Source of the DNA: Lenisia limosa
Taxonomy: Eukaryota; Breviatea
Direction of reading: 5' to 3'
Assembly (NCBI GenBank): GCA_001655205.1
Contig: LPNZ01011617.1
Location: 1-64,000 of the forward strand
DNA: 64,000 bases
The position numbers were made by a program, and so were the translations under genes. Shown here in pieces: positions 11,201 through 24,200 of this stretch. The notes under the pieces are model-generated. The model did not search any database and had not been told where the DNA came from. It worked only from the letters and a program-made list of their open reading frames with translations. Positions within the stretch are counted from its first letter, which is position 1. The number at the start of each line of letters is the position of its first letter.

Positions 11201-14200
11201 TCAAATATTCAAAAGAAGAAGCGCTGTATGTTGCTAACTCTTAACATAACCGCACTTCATTCCCGCTTATGATTTTTGAAATTGTGACATGGTATCTGAC
11301 TTCACAGGTACTCAAACGTACTTCGTATCCACAACTTTGTGTCAGAAAAAGGCCTCGGAGCCGCCATCACAGGATCTTTGAAGGTGAGGAACCATATGTT
11401 CATCCAATTAGTATAAGAACTGTTCCATAAATTGAAATAGTGAGATTCTTATTTTTAGGCTTACGTTATTGGTGAACAATCATTGGGAAGAAAGGCCGTG
11501 TTTAGAAACAAGTATGTTGTGTTAACAGTTGTCCTAATTTACCCTCCCAGGACAACAAAAGAGGTTGATTCGGTGATGCATGATGGTGGGTGACTTCTGC
11601 TTCTGTTGGGTTTAACCGTTCTAGATGTTGTATACCGGGTTTCTGTGACTGGAGAGGAGCCTAACATTGTGTACTACACGCCTCCGGCTGAACTCAACGG
11701 TGGCATTTCCTGGCACATTAATATCCTCAGGCGATGCCAAAACTGTCCTGAAGTTCTTCACTGTTACTACAGGCCTCGCTGAAACACTTTTCCAAGGATC
11801 AAGTAGGGAAGTTTAGGAGTAGTCGAATTCATTATTTAGAAAAGAGCCTTCATCTTCCTTTCCGTGTGTCAAGCCTAGAAAACGAGATCATCAACCTCCC
11901 GAACACCCAAGCCTCTATTCTCCTTGGAAGGTAGGCCAATAACAGTTTTTTTATTATCTGTGTTACCAAATTCTTCAATCATCTCTTAAATGGTTTATGA
12001 TAATTCTTCAATCATCTTTTACATGATTTATGATAAATCAGGTCTTTTTTGAAGCGAAAAAGGGATAAGCTCAGTTTTCTTCAAATGAAATTTCACGATC
12101 AGGTCTGGTACCGGCAAGACAACATGTGCTGTTTACAAAATGTTTTCGGATCATAAGGCCTCAGTAAGCCATGTTTACTTCCATTTTTTTATCTCTATTT
12201 AGATTGAAAAGGGGAATACTTACAAGCAAATGTTCCTTACCTCCTCTCCTGAGCTCGTGGTATGCTGTTCATTCTCAAATTACCGCTTAGAAATCGGTCA
12301 AAGAGCAGTTCACTCAATTCTGCCAAGCTTCAGCACTTGCCAAGTCTGAAGCTTTGAATATTACTTTTTGGCACATTTCCAGTTTTATTGCTATGAAATA
12401 CTTTTCACATGTCTTATGGTTTCAGAGCCCCTAAAGCTTCTCCTCCTTCAAACTTCAACAATCTTAACAACGCACATTATCCTCTCTTCCTCAGTATGTT
12501 TTTCACATTGCTTCTTTTATTACAATGCAGCGACGCGTCAGTTCATCAAGATGTTGGACGCGTCAAGTGACAACAGTTTCCTTTCAAGTTTGCTTCCTCG
12601 TTACAATTTAACTTCTCAGTCATCATTAACACCGCAAATGCTCATCGTTCTGAGGACAAACAGCTGAGTGTCGATAGTATGCTTGTTCTTTTATGGTAAC
12701 CCTAGACGCCAACATTTTCCCCGTTCACCGCGTGTCAGACATCAATGACCGATTAGCTGAGCAAGATGAGTCCAGGGTGAGTATTATCCGTTTTTATTAG
12801 CTTCATGTTTTTAGGGTGTTGTTGAAATGACATTGCGGGTATTTAAAGACCGGTTTTTCAAAGAAATTTGCAAATACTACCCTGATGACCCCAACTTCGA
12901 AAACGAGTTTGCTTTTTGGCTTGACATAAAACAGTTTCTATTCCAACGTGACCTTGTAGAATCGACAACCTCGGCTACATGACTCTATTCACGGAGTATC
13001 AAACGCATTTTCGAGGATCATGGGATGCCTTGAAGAACAGTAAAGGTGTCATACCATTGTATGTTGGGCACGTATCTCATTTATTAAGGTTCTAGGTAAT
13101 TCTTGAAAACTCAACCTTTAGGAATACCTACTTAAGTAATGAGAAGAGAACTCACTTAAATAAGCAACAAAGAAGAACAGTAGGCTCAAAGTGGTTCAAA
13201 TTGAAACTGTACTAAGTATTTTTCATCTTTGAGGTGTACCGAGCTCTTGAGGCCTTCACTAGAATCAAGAAGAGGAAGAGTACAACGAACATGTTTGGAG
13301 GATTTGATAAAACAATATATATTGTCCCCATACATACAACTAGAATTCTATTATTTTACTGAACCATTTAGCTACTATGACGAACTTGATATTGTTCACC
13401 ACATATTTGACACTCACCTTGGTGGGCTGAGATCAATTGTTTAGTGATTGTACTACTATATTGTGATCTTATTAGAATTCCCTGAATTTGACACGCTTTA
13501 CGTTGATGAAGTACAAGATCTCACCATTTCTTCAATTGCTCTCACGTTCTAGTTTGTGGGGGGCTCATCTTAATATAATATATCGATAATGAAATACGAT
13601 GGTATTTTTGAGATAATAGCATACCATAGTTAAATATATTACTATTGCTATATGATATAATATGATATAATATGATATATATATGATATATATATGATAT
13701 ATATATGATATTATTTATTATATGTATCAGATAATCATTTTACAATATTATATCATATGGGCTTTGTTTATGATTTAGTTCGACCAAGAAGGTGTCCGGA
13801 CTGTTCTACACAGGAGACACTTGTCAGACCATATCCCAAGGAGTAGGGTTCAGGTGGGTTCCATGCTGAGTCATCACTTTTGCATATCATACATATGTTT
13901 TGTTGAAATAAGAAATAAAACAAGGGACTATCTGGCAGAAGCCGTCCAAAGCACTATGTTTTACCACCTTAAGGGACTCGAGTTTAACGATGTTCTTCTC
14001 TACAACTTCTTCTCTCCTGAAGCTTCTCTTCGATCACATTGGGCTGTAGGGGGGGGGGGGACTTGGAAGGATATTTCCATTTCAGACTATCATTCTCACT
14101 TTTAGGCACTCTTCAGTCTAGCTAAACCAGAAAAGGCACAGTTTACAGTGGGTTTTTGGGTCTCTAATGATTATATTTTTGAGGGATAATTTACATTTTC

Positions 14201-16700
14201 AGGAAAATACTTCCAATATTGCTCTTCTAGAAAATGATGAAGATTCTACGGATGTGAGAAGGGAAGCCTTTTTTTGTCCACTGTTTCCCATATCGGTTGT
14301 TTTTACGCCTTTAGCATCTATCGAAGCACCAATTCGACAAGGCTACTCACCAGATTTTGCTCTTCGAGGTAAACCATGCTGATATTGTATGTTCTTAACC
14401 TACTAGCTGAAGTCCCTTTATGTCGGTATCACTCGAGCTAGACAGTCGGTTCTTTTCTTTGATTCTGAGTGGGTGTCAAGAGGAATGACTTATTATCTAA
14501 CTCCGCAGTCATGATCAAGCCACACCCGCTTACGATTGGTTTACAAGTAGGTCACTACCTGACCATACAGCTTTTTCTGCCTGATCATACAGCTCTATAC
14601 TGCGTGACCATACAACTCTATACTGCCTGACACCATACAGCTCACAATATGGCCAAAAGAGAACACGTTGCTCAATTCATCCAGAGTTCCAATCAGAATG
14701 ATGTACGTATGGGCAGACCTTTGTTTATCATCTGACTATCCAGTTAGAAGCGATTGGCTACAATCTGATGGCACGTGGAGACTTCGCACAGGCGCAGGTA
14801 GTGTTCAAAAAATCTGGCAACAAGAAGCAGATGGACGTAGGGATGAACTGGTTTCATGGTCTTCTCATCCATGCAGCTTTGCCGAGCCCATCATTTGAAG
14901 GAAGTCACAGACCCACAAAATGAAAATGTTAGCCCAAAATGTCTCAACACACTTACTTTGATAGCGCCCAACTGATCAGACAATTGGGGGTAAAGTTGAC
15001 CAGGAAAACTGTATCGAAGCTGCTCTTATCTTCCTTGAGGTAATTGAAGTGACAGTGTCATTGTTGTTTTTTGGATTTGCTTAACTTACAGTATGGCGAG
15101 TATGAAAAGGCGGAGTTTATGATGTCGTCTTTCCCGTTCCTCTCAGCAATGGTACGTCAACTTTTGTTTCCATCCAAAAGGCCAAAATGACGCTTCCAGA
15201 TCACATCGCACCTTCTCAAAAACCCCGATGGAGCTCTTGATGTTTGCGGGAAGAAGCACTTTCTTCTGTTTTTCATTCAGCTAACACCCTCAGATTATTG
15301 ACAAATATCTCGATTCAGACGTTATTGATGACGATGAGCGGAAGGACCTTCAGGATCTTGAGTTGTCAATCATCACCCACAATAAAACTCCGAATGCGAT
15401 GGAGAGACACAAGCAGCATCACCTGCGAAACAGGTTTGCATTGGGTAGTTAGCAATGGTATTTCGTTTAGTAGGCGGATATTTGACAGCTTTAGCGACTT
15501 TGAAAAGGCCTTGCAACTCCATGAAGAAGACCTTTTAGGTTTAGGTGGGTTATTTGAGTTCTTTTTCAAAGTTATTCAGGGGCATTGTTAATTCTTCAGT
15601 CACTCCATCAAACAAACTTATTGAGCTAAGTGCAAGCCAAGTCTATACAAGAACAGTTAGAGGCTCTCACCACATATTTCACCATCTTCAGAAGAAATTC
15701 TCGGAATGTGAAAAAATATTCAACACTCATCTCGCACACTATGATGAAAGGAAAATGTTCAACCACAAGGTATTGTTAGAGTGAGAGTTTATCATGACGT
15801 TGTGATCATGATGTGGGATATGCCACTATATAATACAATTCCATCTGCCTTGTGTGTTTAGCTTTCGTTTATTGCTTAGATTGAGTTTTGTGACAAATTC
15901 TCACTTCACCGCGAAAAACGAGATCTCCTAATGCAAGCTGGAAATTTTGATGCTGTGGGTGAAGGGTGACAAGAGGGTTACAATATTGTATTTTTGCGAT
16001 AACAACTCTGACTGCAGATTCTCTGCTCTCAAAAGACCGACAAAATGAAACTCAAAACATCAAAGGAGATTTTCAATAGCTTCCAACACAAATGGTGGGT
16101 AGAATGGAGTTTTATTTACCCTTTAGTTCACCAGATACTCTTGAAACGTGCATCTTCAACATTGCAACTGCTGCTATTCCACCTCAGTCGCAGAGGCCCA
16201 GTCAGTACAAATACTTCAACGAAAGTCATCTAAAGAACCAATCCTGGGCGGATGGCCTTGGAAGAGTCTGGCCCTTTGACCTTCTGAGAACGGTTTGCTC
16301 AGCTTTCTACAGGATTGAATCTTATCTTTGAAGAGTAGCATTGATAGAATGAGCACTGAAGACTACAAGCAATGCAAAGCAATTGTGAAAACCATCGCCA
16401 AAGAACTCGAGACGTCTCTTCAAAACCACGACTCCCAGGAGCGCTTAAAAGTTTGCTGGTTGAACCACTTTATTTTTTGCTGCTTGAGAAATGTGTTACC
16501 TTTTTAGGTATCACCAAGTCGTTTCTTTGCTTCTCTGGTCTTTATTGCTTCAGAGTGCATTGTCGACACTGCATTATTTATCAAGTTTGTTGGAGTTTGA
16601 AACTTGAGTTCGTCAGCTTCATATGAAAACTGCGATGTTTTTTATATTTCAGAAGTCTATTTGAAGTTGCAGACCTCTCTTCAACCCAAAAACAGCTCTT
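8201..16700 (+). CDS. TRANK1-like superfamily 1 (UvrD-type) helicase
   Basis: The start at 8201 gives MSHNISPFNIDNAFTRK with a good donor after it. A charged coiled coil rich in K and E lies at 10295-10567, followed by an acidic stretch (ENSDDDNLDDSDSDVEDAQD). The helicase core is clear. Walker A SILLGRSGTGKTTCAVYKMF is split by an intron at 11931-12102. The DExx motif is in FDTLYVDEVQDLTISS near 13488-13535. Motif III is GLFYTGDTCQTISQGVGF near 13785-13850. Motif VI is SLKSLYVGITRARQSVLFF near 14409. This motif spacing and wording match TRANK1 (lupus brain antigen 1) and related large eukaryotic helicases. After the core come helical, TPR-like pieces (MARGDFAQAQVVFKKSGN; YGEYEKAEFMMSSFPFL; ITHNKTPNAMERHKQ). 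The C-terminal boundary with the next gene is not visible; the end given is a guess. Confidence 0.75.
13640..13735. repeat. AT-rich microsatellite (atatgat/tatgata)
   Basis: Runs of tatgatataa and atatgatatat lie in the helicase gene between the DExx exon and the motif III exon. They are non-coding in every frame. Confidence 0.8.
14559..14645. repeat. Tandem repeat, about 22-23 bp, 3.6 copies
   Basis: Units begin at about 14559, 14581, 14604 and 14627, each a version of ctgaccatacagctctatac. They lie between the helicase motif VI exon and the next TPR-like exon, so they are probably intronic. Confidence 0.8.
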
Positions 16701-19700
16701 GAGCCTTTTGAAGCGGTGAGAACAACAAAATTTAGAATGCAATTGAACATTGTTTATCATATTGTATTAGAAAAGTATCAATGACTTTGACCAGATACTA
16801 TCTTTTTATTTCCTGTGTTTTGTTTCACCTTTATACTAATCCAAGCTTACTGGGTAGAATTGCAGAGAATGCTGCCTCAGTGGAGATGATCGACAATAAG
16901 GGTGAGGTGAAGGTATGCTTAAGGTGACACTACTTACTCTATAGAAACTTACATCCCAAGTCAGTCCGTTGAAAACAACTGATGATGAATTGGTAGGAAA
17001 CTCCTTCAGCTCTCACATCGAAGGTGGATATAGCATCCATGTTTGGAGTCACATTTGGGACATTTGCGGAGTTTTCGTCATCCAACATTGTTGCTTCTGA
17101 TGTTTTCTCTAGCAAGGCTAGCAAGCAAGAGTTGGTATCGAAGGTTACGGAGGAAACTGCAACAACTGAGCTGAAGAGGAAGCTTAATCACTTCCAAATA
17201 GCTGCCAATGTATACACCAGCCATCTTTTGAACACTTCTACTGGACCTCTCTCAAAAGCTTTTGAAAACTACAAACCCTGTGTTCGATGTTTGGCAGAGA
17301 CCTGCAAAGAAGCATCACATAAAGGAAAGAAAGACAAGGATAAAGTTGGTTTAAATATTTGGTCATTCATTTTCCAGGCATTCTTTTACATTCAACTGAT
17401 GAACGAACTCTCCGTTCTTGTAAAGAAGTTGGAAATTGCATTCAAAACAGCCATTCCTCCATTCCTCAAGGAACAAGTTCGAGTTGCTAAGGCCTTGGCC
17501 TCAGATCATATCAAACTATGGGCTGTCGAAAGTACGAAGTACAAGATGGGTGTTATGTCCACGCTGGTTCCTTCTCTCAACACAGTCAAGTTTGTGGGGT
17601 ACTGTCCTAATCTGACTCATGTATTTCTCACTTTTTAGCGAAGTTGAAAAGGGAGCATTAATTCTTAAGCGATCCATGAACGAGGACCTTCAAGTCAATT
17701 TGACCAACTTGATTCTCCTGTATGCTTATTTTCAATATTCCAGTGGATACTGTCATACTTACGCTCTAGTGTTGAAGCGAATGGCATTGAATCCTACATC
17801 ACTCAAACGGGAACGCTGCTGCAAAGGAGTTGCTTGACAGGAAGCACCAATGGAGAAGGGGAATGGGCACCTGAAGGATTGGATTTCCTTCCCGCCTACT
17901 ATCACTACAAAGTAAGCCGTCTAACTGCGGAGCTGCAATGACACTTCAGAACTATGGATTGGAATACAGAATCGAGCCGCTTGATAAGGCCATGCACGCC
18001 CCCAAAAAGTTTGTTCAGTGCTTCTTACAGTTTAGCGTTTCATATTCTTTCAATGACCTCAACAAACACCTCACTGGTCTTGTGAACATCTTTGCTACAC
18101 TTTCTGGGCAAATCAACTTCACAACACACAAGGTTAACCCAATTTGCGCGGAAGTGTCTTTGGGGATGATAATGCCGTGGTTGTGGTTTAGCACGTTTTC
18201 CATTCTGCCAAACTCTGAACGAGTTCTCCTACCTAAACTGGTGAGTACTTTGTTGCTCTTCACATGATCATCTTATGCTTTAGGTCTATCAAAGTTTGAG
18301 AAACGGCAACGTCCCCTTTTTGACAGCGCGGTACACCGATCTTTTCCAACGAATTGTCGGAGTAAAGAAACAGAACTACCTTTCTGAGAGTAGATTCGCC
18401 GCGAAAAAAGTACCAGAACTGCTCAGTGTTGCGGCAAGCATCTTGGTAACCATCCTACCATTGATCAACAAATGCAACGAAGAGATTCACGCTGAAAGGC
18501 AGTTGTATCCCAATGTTGACTCTGCTTTCACCTTTGATGATAGTGCTGAACTGAGTGTTGAGAAGGCGCGTCTGATGTTCCATGTCATATTCGATCTATT
18601 TTTCACAATCATTGCAACCCACATCTGCATTGTTCCTGTCTGCAAGGAGACTTTGACTGCACTTCGTACCATATTTGAATGGGTAAATGCTTACAAACAC
18701 AGCAACAATACGCGTGTCAATGTTATCCTTCACTGGATGAACAAGACCGGTCCCTACGGTGCCAGCCCTAAGAGGCTTGTTGTTGACGTCATGACCCAGT
18801 TGAATTATCTCCTCAAAAAGGGCGACATTATGCTTTACCACGACGGAGGAATCAAAGTAACAGCTGGACCCTTTTCGCCCAAGTCCCCCCCTGTACATTG
18901 TCCACTTGCCAAATCTGTGATCCCAAAGTACACCAAAAGAAAATTCACGGAAGAGGAGAAAGAAGAAGAATTAAGACTTCAGAAGTTAGAAGAAGAGGAG
19001 AAGAAGCAAAAAGAAGAGAAGGAAGCAGCAGCTAAGGTGCTCTTCAGGGCGTTGAAGACAAGACAAGTTCAGGCCAAACATCATGACATGCAAATCATCC
19101 AGTCACTAATTAACAAACATTCTGATTTCAGCTCCACAGACGTGGCATCTTCTCAAGGAAATACACAATTCTATCCCAACAGCAAGGAGCATGAAGTCCT
19201 TTTGAAGCAAGCTAAGACCAGTTTACTTTGTGTTCATAAGAAAAACAAGCCCAAGACAATTACCTCCTCAACCTTCAAGATTTCGCAAGCGTACTCTTGT
19301 TCCATTTGCAAGTTCTCCTCCAAATGTGAAGATCACAAAGTCAGTGGAATTGCTTTATACGGCTATGAATTTGCATTTTTAGAGAACAATAAATGTATTC
19401 ACTAAAAATCATTTTCATTATTAAAAGGATAATATTGTAGACTATTCGTAGTCACAAGGAAAGTGAAGAGCACAAGAAGGTGAAGGTGAGCTGGCCATAT
19501 GTTTTGCTTGAAATCAAAATACCAGAGAACACACTTGAGTTTAGTTGACCTCTCACCATGACTTACATTTCAGAAAAACTTTGAGAAGACTCGGGAAGCT
19601 ATTATCGGTCTGTGACTTAATTTACCATAATCTACGCTTTTTTTGTAACATTTAAGAGGTGACCATAATCTCCGAAATGGTTGTCAAAACTATTGAACGC

Positions 19701-21156
19701 ATTACTGCGGCCAAGGTTGGTATACCCTCTTTGGTACTTTCTGCCTCCTGCTACCATGGTGATGTTGTAGGTTACTGGATACCGTAACGACTCTGATTTG
19801 GCCAATGAAAATATGGAACTGTTGAAGAGAGCCTTCTTAGAACTACATTCTTGGAAGAACACAAGCGACCTGGTCTCCACTGTATGTTCATTGCACTGAA
19901 ACCAGTGATTTTGCCATTTCATCTTTGATTTTTCTTTCCACAGATTGACAAAGCCATCTCCACATTTGTGTCTATTCTCAAAAAGCATGTGCAGACAAAA
20001 AGTGGCAGAAAGGAAGGTGACGACCAGACTGAGGTTTGCTATCAACTAGAGCCTTTCTTCAACCAATCAATATTATTCTTTTCAGAAGGGTACCAAAGAT
20101 TTGAATCAGACTGTAACAGGAACTGTTACAAAAAGCCAAAAGAAGATCACACAAAAGCAGCAGCATGAACGTTTCGCACGTGGGTACTCTCGGTTGTCTG
20201 TTGCTTTACCTAACTTATTAGGTGCATACAAAGCGCCTGCAGGTTCAAAGCTGTTCAACACCTCAGCAGTAGCAGAAGAGTTCCAGAAGCAGAGAGAGCA
20301 GGAGGAACGTCTCAAGCAAGAACATGCTCGTTTACAAGAACAACTTCGTGAGCAACAACAGTACCAACAACAACAGTACCAACAACAACAGTACCAACAA
20401 CAACAGTACCAGCAACAACAACAGTACCAGCAGCAACAACAGCAATACAAGCAACAACAACAGTACCAGCAACAACAGCAGCAACAAATCTTGGTGCAAC
20501 AGCAGCACTCATGTCAGTCACACATCTTACAGGTTGGTTATAGCAAGAGTATCATTTATCATTCTTTTGAAATCATCACTTTGCCCACTTTCAGGCTGCT
20601 GCGATTTCTCAACAACCACGCCTGATTCAACATGCTGTATTGGTAAGTTGATGTAGCAAGCTCACACTTCAGCAACAACCCCAACCTCCCAATCTTCAGC
20701 AACAACCCCAACTTCAGTTACAACAGGTCAGCTATAACAACAGAATAATGATATGCAAGTCTGATATAACAACGAAAATTTGTTGTTCTTTGGTATATGA
20801 TAGTTTATGTTCATGTGTTTTTCTCAGCATATTTTGAAATCATCATTTTACCCACTTTCAGGCTGCTGCGATTTCTCAACAACCACGCCTGGTTCAACAT
20901 GCTGTATCGGTAAGTTGATGTAGCAAGATCACACTTTAGCAACAAACTCAACCTCAGCAGTTGCAACAGGTCAATAGAGTATTGATATGCAATCGATTAT
21001 ATCAGCATCTTTCGAAATCATCACTTAACCCACTTTCAGGCTGCTGCGATTTCTCAACAACCAAGCCTGGTTCAACATGCATGCAAGCTCACACTTCAAC
21101 AACAACCCCAACCTCCCAATCTTCAACAACAACCCCAACTTCAGCAATACAATTAG
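16701..21156 (+). CDS. Large helical protein with U1-type zinc finger and Q-rich tail (FANCD2/FANCI-like candidate)
   Basis: Exons from about 16860 run through RIAENAASVEMIDNKGEVK, FGVTFGTFAEFSSSNIVASD, a 17024-17350 helical block, and a long open exon from about 18285 to 19340. The part around 18300-18720 (NGNVPFL; CKETLTALRTIFEWVNAY) resembles the late helical-repeat region of FANCD2, but the match is weak and FANCI aligns almost as well. Further on come a charged coiled coil (about 18940-19040), a C2H2 finger of U1/matrin type (YSCSICKFSSKCEDH, then after an intron two histidines in RSHKESEEHKK), a QYQQQ-repeat tract at 20338-20500 and the triplicated Q-rich cassette ending in a stop at 21154-21156. 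Such zinc-finger and polyQ tails are not part of known FANC proteins. The domains may belong to one protein or to two genes. The 5' end is unresolved and the helicase may run into it. Confidence 0.35.
20338..20510 (+). repeat. CAA/CAG repeat coding for a QYQQQ-rich tract
   Basis: The sequence is a run of caacaacagtac-like units in frame with the upstream coding exon (EERLKQEHARLQEQLREQ), giving repeated QQQYQQQQYQQQQ. Glutamine and tyrosine rich tracts of this kind are often low-complexity, prion-like segments (general knowledge). Mixed CAA and CAG codons make simple slippage less likely. Confidence 0.9.
20595..21156 (+). repeat. Triplicated exon cassette with 30-nt introns
   Basis: Copy 1 has exon 20595-20642 (AAAISQQPRLIQHAVL), a 30-nt intron 20643-20672 and exon 20673-20726. 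Copy 2 has exon 20862-20909, a 30-nt intron 20910-20939 and exon 20940-20969. Copy 3 is a single exon from 21040 to the stop at 21154-21156. Each copy is preceded by the same intron end (gaaatcatca...cccactttcag, at 20569, 20836 and 21013). All exons are in phase 0. Copy 3 lacks the gtaagt donor, and the rest of its former intron reads in frame as CKLTL. Confidence 0.8.
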
Positions 21157-21227
21157 GTATAGTTGCCTTTATCACCATATTAGGCTCTTTAACGTTTCAG
21201 TTGAAATGGGAGAAATTATCATGGTCT

Positions 21228-24200
21228 TTAGTAGAGCAGGAGTATTGTATTTAGAGTGTAAGATATACTTATTAACTTGACTGAGGGTAAGATGTAACTT
21301 ATTAACTTGACTGAATATAATTTTCCTTTTGAATACTTTGAACAACCCACTACATTAACATTATCCATTATACTCTTCTGGGAGGGGGCGGACCTGGGGG
21401 TGGCGCTGTGAACGTTAGGATGCGACATGGAGTCGATATTGAGAAGCCATTCCCAGTGGAGCATCAAACCTCTTTTGGGGAGTCCGGGTTGAGATTGCGG
21501 ACCGACAGCCTTCGGGGGCCCTGGAGGTGCCATCCTCACTGAAGCGGGTACGGATACACCATCCAACTCTGGGGGGGGGGGGTCATGTTTGAAACAAAAA
21601 AAACTTATTATACACAGGGTTGAAAACAACAAAAGAAAGAACAATCCCCAGTCACTCGCTTCATCTCTGAGTATAGGCAAATCATTAAGACAGCACCCAC
21701 CTGAAGTTTCAATCCCAGTGGTGGTAACAGCCATCTCGGTTGCGAACTCCTCTGACACTGAAGGTTTAGCAGGGACCTTCTTTTTCTTGTCTAAAACAAC
21801 TAGGAACGTAAGAAGTCAACGGGGACGGACATTTACTTCCGAAGACAGCGGCAACTCCTGCACCCGAGACCACTGTTCCAATCTACCATGTCAGCCGTCA
21901 TATTGCTTGGGTATCTATGATATTTGATTCACTTGGTTGTGCCTACCACTACAGCGCTGAGGATGTTGCTCTCTGACGAAGCCTCTTGTACTGACGTTTC
22001 ATTGCAGAGAATAGACATGCACGACCTAAGAAGTGACCAATCAAGATTGACCTGACCCACTTTGTCGCCACCGGCTGAAACCCTGAACATCTGCTTGGCG
22101 TAATCTCAACAGACTCGGAGTTCTGTTTGTCAAAACCGATCCATTGATTCAGCGCCACAAACCAGGCATCGGACCGTTCGGGTTGCAAATGAAAAACCCT
22201 CACCACAGGGGCACTCGGACCATGGGCTTGCGTGCCTAGCAGGTTAGAACTGCCGTGTACATAATCACGACCAACCATTCGCCTGAAGGCGGTGAAGTGA
22301 TGCACTTACCAGACAAGCAAATCTTCCCGGAAGAGCACCTGTTAAGTGAGCCCAGAAGGATACTGTGGCGCCAACCTCACGCCGTCACGCACGATATGGT
22401 CTTCATCCTCAAAACAGAAAGGGGTCGAGAAGGGGTACTAAACCACATAAGAAAAAACCCAGATCTTCTCACAACACAGTTTGGATATTGGCAGGAGAGG
22501 TCAGAATCACGGTCATCTTCACAACTGCACAATAAGCTCCGAATAGCGCCTTACAACTCGCATGTGGCTGAATTCTGCTGCTTTTGGGTGCAATCATAGT
22601 TGTGTGACACACAGAATCCATTGTAACATTGTGAACTAGAGTGTGAGAACATATCCTGACCACTGATAGCACGTTACATGCCAACATATCGTTTCCGATT
22701 CCACTTGAAGGGGCAGAGGAGCAAGCTTCTCCATTGGGCTTAGTGCTAACTATCGAGTGAAAAAGACAAAAGAGGATGCCATAATATACAAACAACAGCT
22801 TTGAAACTTACTTGTACAGTCTTGGGAGAAGCCTGTACAAAAACTGGACAACTGCGAAGTGATTCAAAGAAAAACACCGCAAAGGAATACGAAGCAGCCT
22901 ACTTGGCACTCGTCATGAGGTTTCCTGCAAAGTGTCCCGGACGAAGCCAGCTTGCATTCATCCGTACAACACGGTTGCGAGGGGCTGAATGGGTCAATCC
23001 ATGTTGGACCACTTATGTAATAATGACAACAGCAAACCTGCACTCAGCATCTCCAATAAGCTGACAAGTGTTTTCGTCACAACAGAAGTTTTGAGCCCGT
23101 ATACACCCCAATGGTCCGCTGGAGGATGAATTGCATTGAGTTGAGGGACAAAAACCCTAAACATACCAGTCACACTCTTCGCCATCATCAATTAAGCCAT
23201 CACCACTACATCAAATTAGGTTGACAGTAATAATATGGGGAATGACAACAAGACACTACGACTTCGGAAGCAATGCACCCACCAAGTACTCAAAGCTGGG
23301 GGAACTACACCGTCAGATCAATATCCATTTGGTTTCACATTTGCTGATTCAAAAGCATTGGTTGAGACATACCATCAACACTGAGGCATGTGTCGCCGTC
23401 AATACTATTATCAATCTTTGTCGCACATGCCGAAGTAATCTAGGGGATAAATCCTCTTTAAAAAAGTCCTTTTATGGAATCATCCAAATCATATTCATCA
23501 TGATTCCCACGAACACTTGAACTCATGCCTTCTTTCATATTCATAACCTGTGGATGTTACATCAGGAACTAACACAAAAGAGACCTACATCGCCTTCGTC
23601 ACTGGTTGCAGAACAGCCGAAAGCTGTTAGCAGCTACATAGTCAAAACAAATCCCGTTGTAAACAGTTGTAATCTCTCACCCACCGCCCGTGTGGCACTT
23701 AAGATCTGTGTGTCATAAGGGATAGTTGGGCTCATAGCAACAGCACAGTAACTGAGTGTTAGAGAAAAAGTGGTGAACATAAAAAGGATATTCACTCCTA
23801 TTACCTGTTTTGATCGCAGAACCCTTTACTTCCGTAATGGAATGCCCCACCATTGAGATTCCGTCCACTGAGGCGATTGTTATTGAATGTTCAAGAGTTT
23901 ATCAACTGGAAGACCCGCCAACGTGAACGCGAATATAGTGGCGCGGTCGTCATCACCAAGGTTGAAGTCTACAGCAAAGTCTTTTGCCTGGAGTGAAAAA
24001 TAAGATAACTTGCAGTTCTTGATTTTGAAAACCCCCTTACCCTCGATGTCACAGTTGAAAGGGCCGGCATGCCATTTAGGAGGTCAAAATGCTCAGAGTA
24101 GAACGGAAGGTCATCTGAACGTCAACCAGCTAACAAAGAAAGAGAAGGGCCAGCCAATACACCCTTACTTACCAGGTCGAATAACAATGTTAATTAGTTT

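Noticed and set aside
20106-20450. Minus-strand cysteine/tyrosine-rich frame opposite the polyQ tract
   Set aside because: It is the antisense of CAA/CAG repeats, with no start context or family match.
22255-22599. Plus-strand open frame of 114 codons opposite the ADAM-like gene
   Set aside because: No family similarity was seen. The minus strand carries the disintegrin-type and membrane segments, so this is probably a shadow frame.
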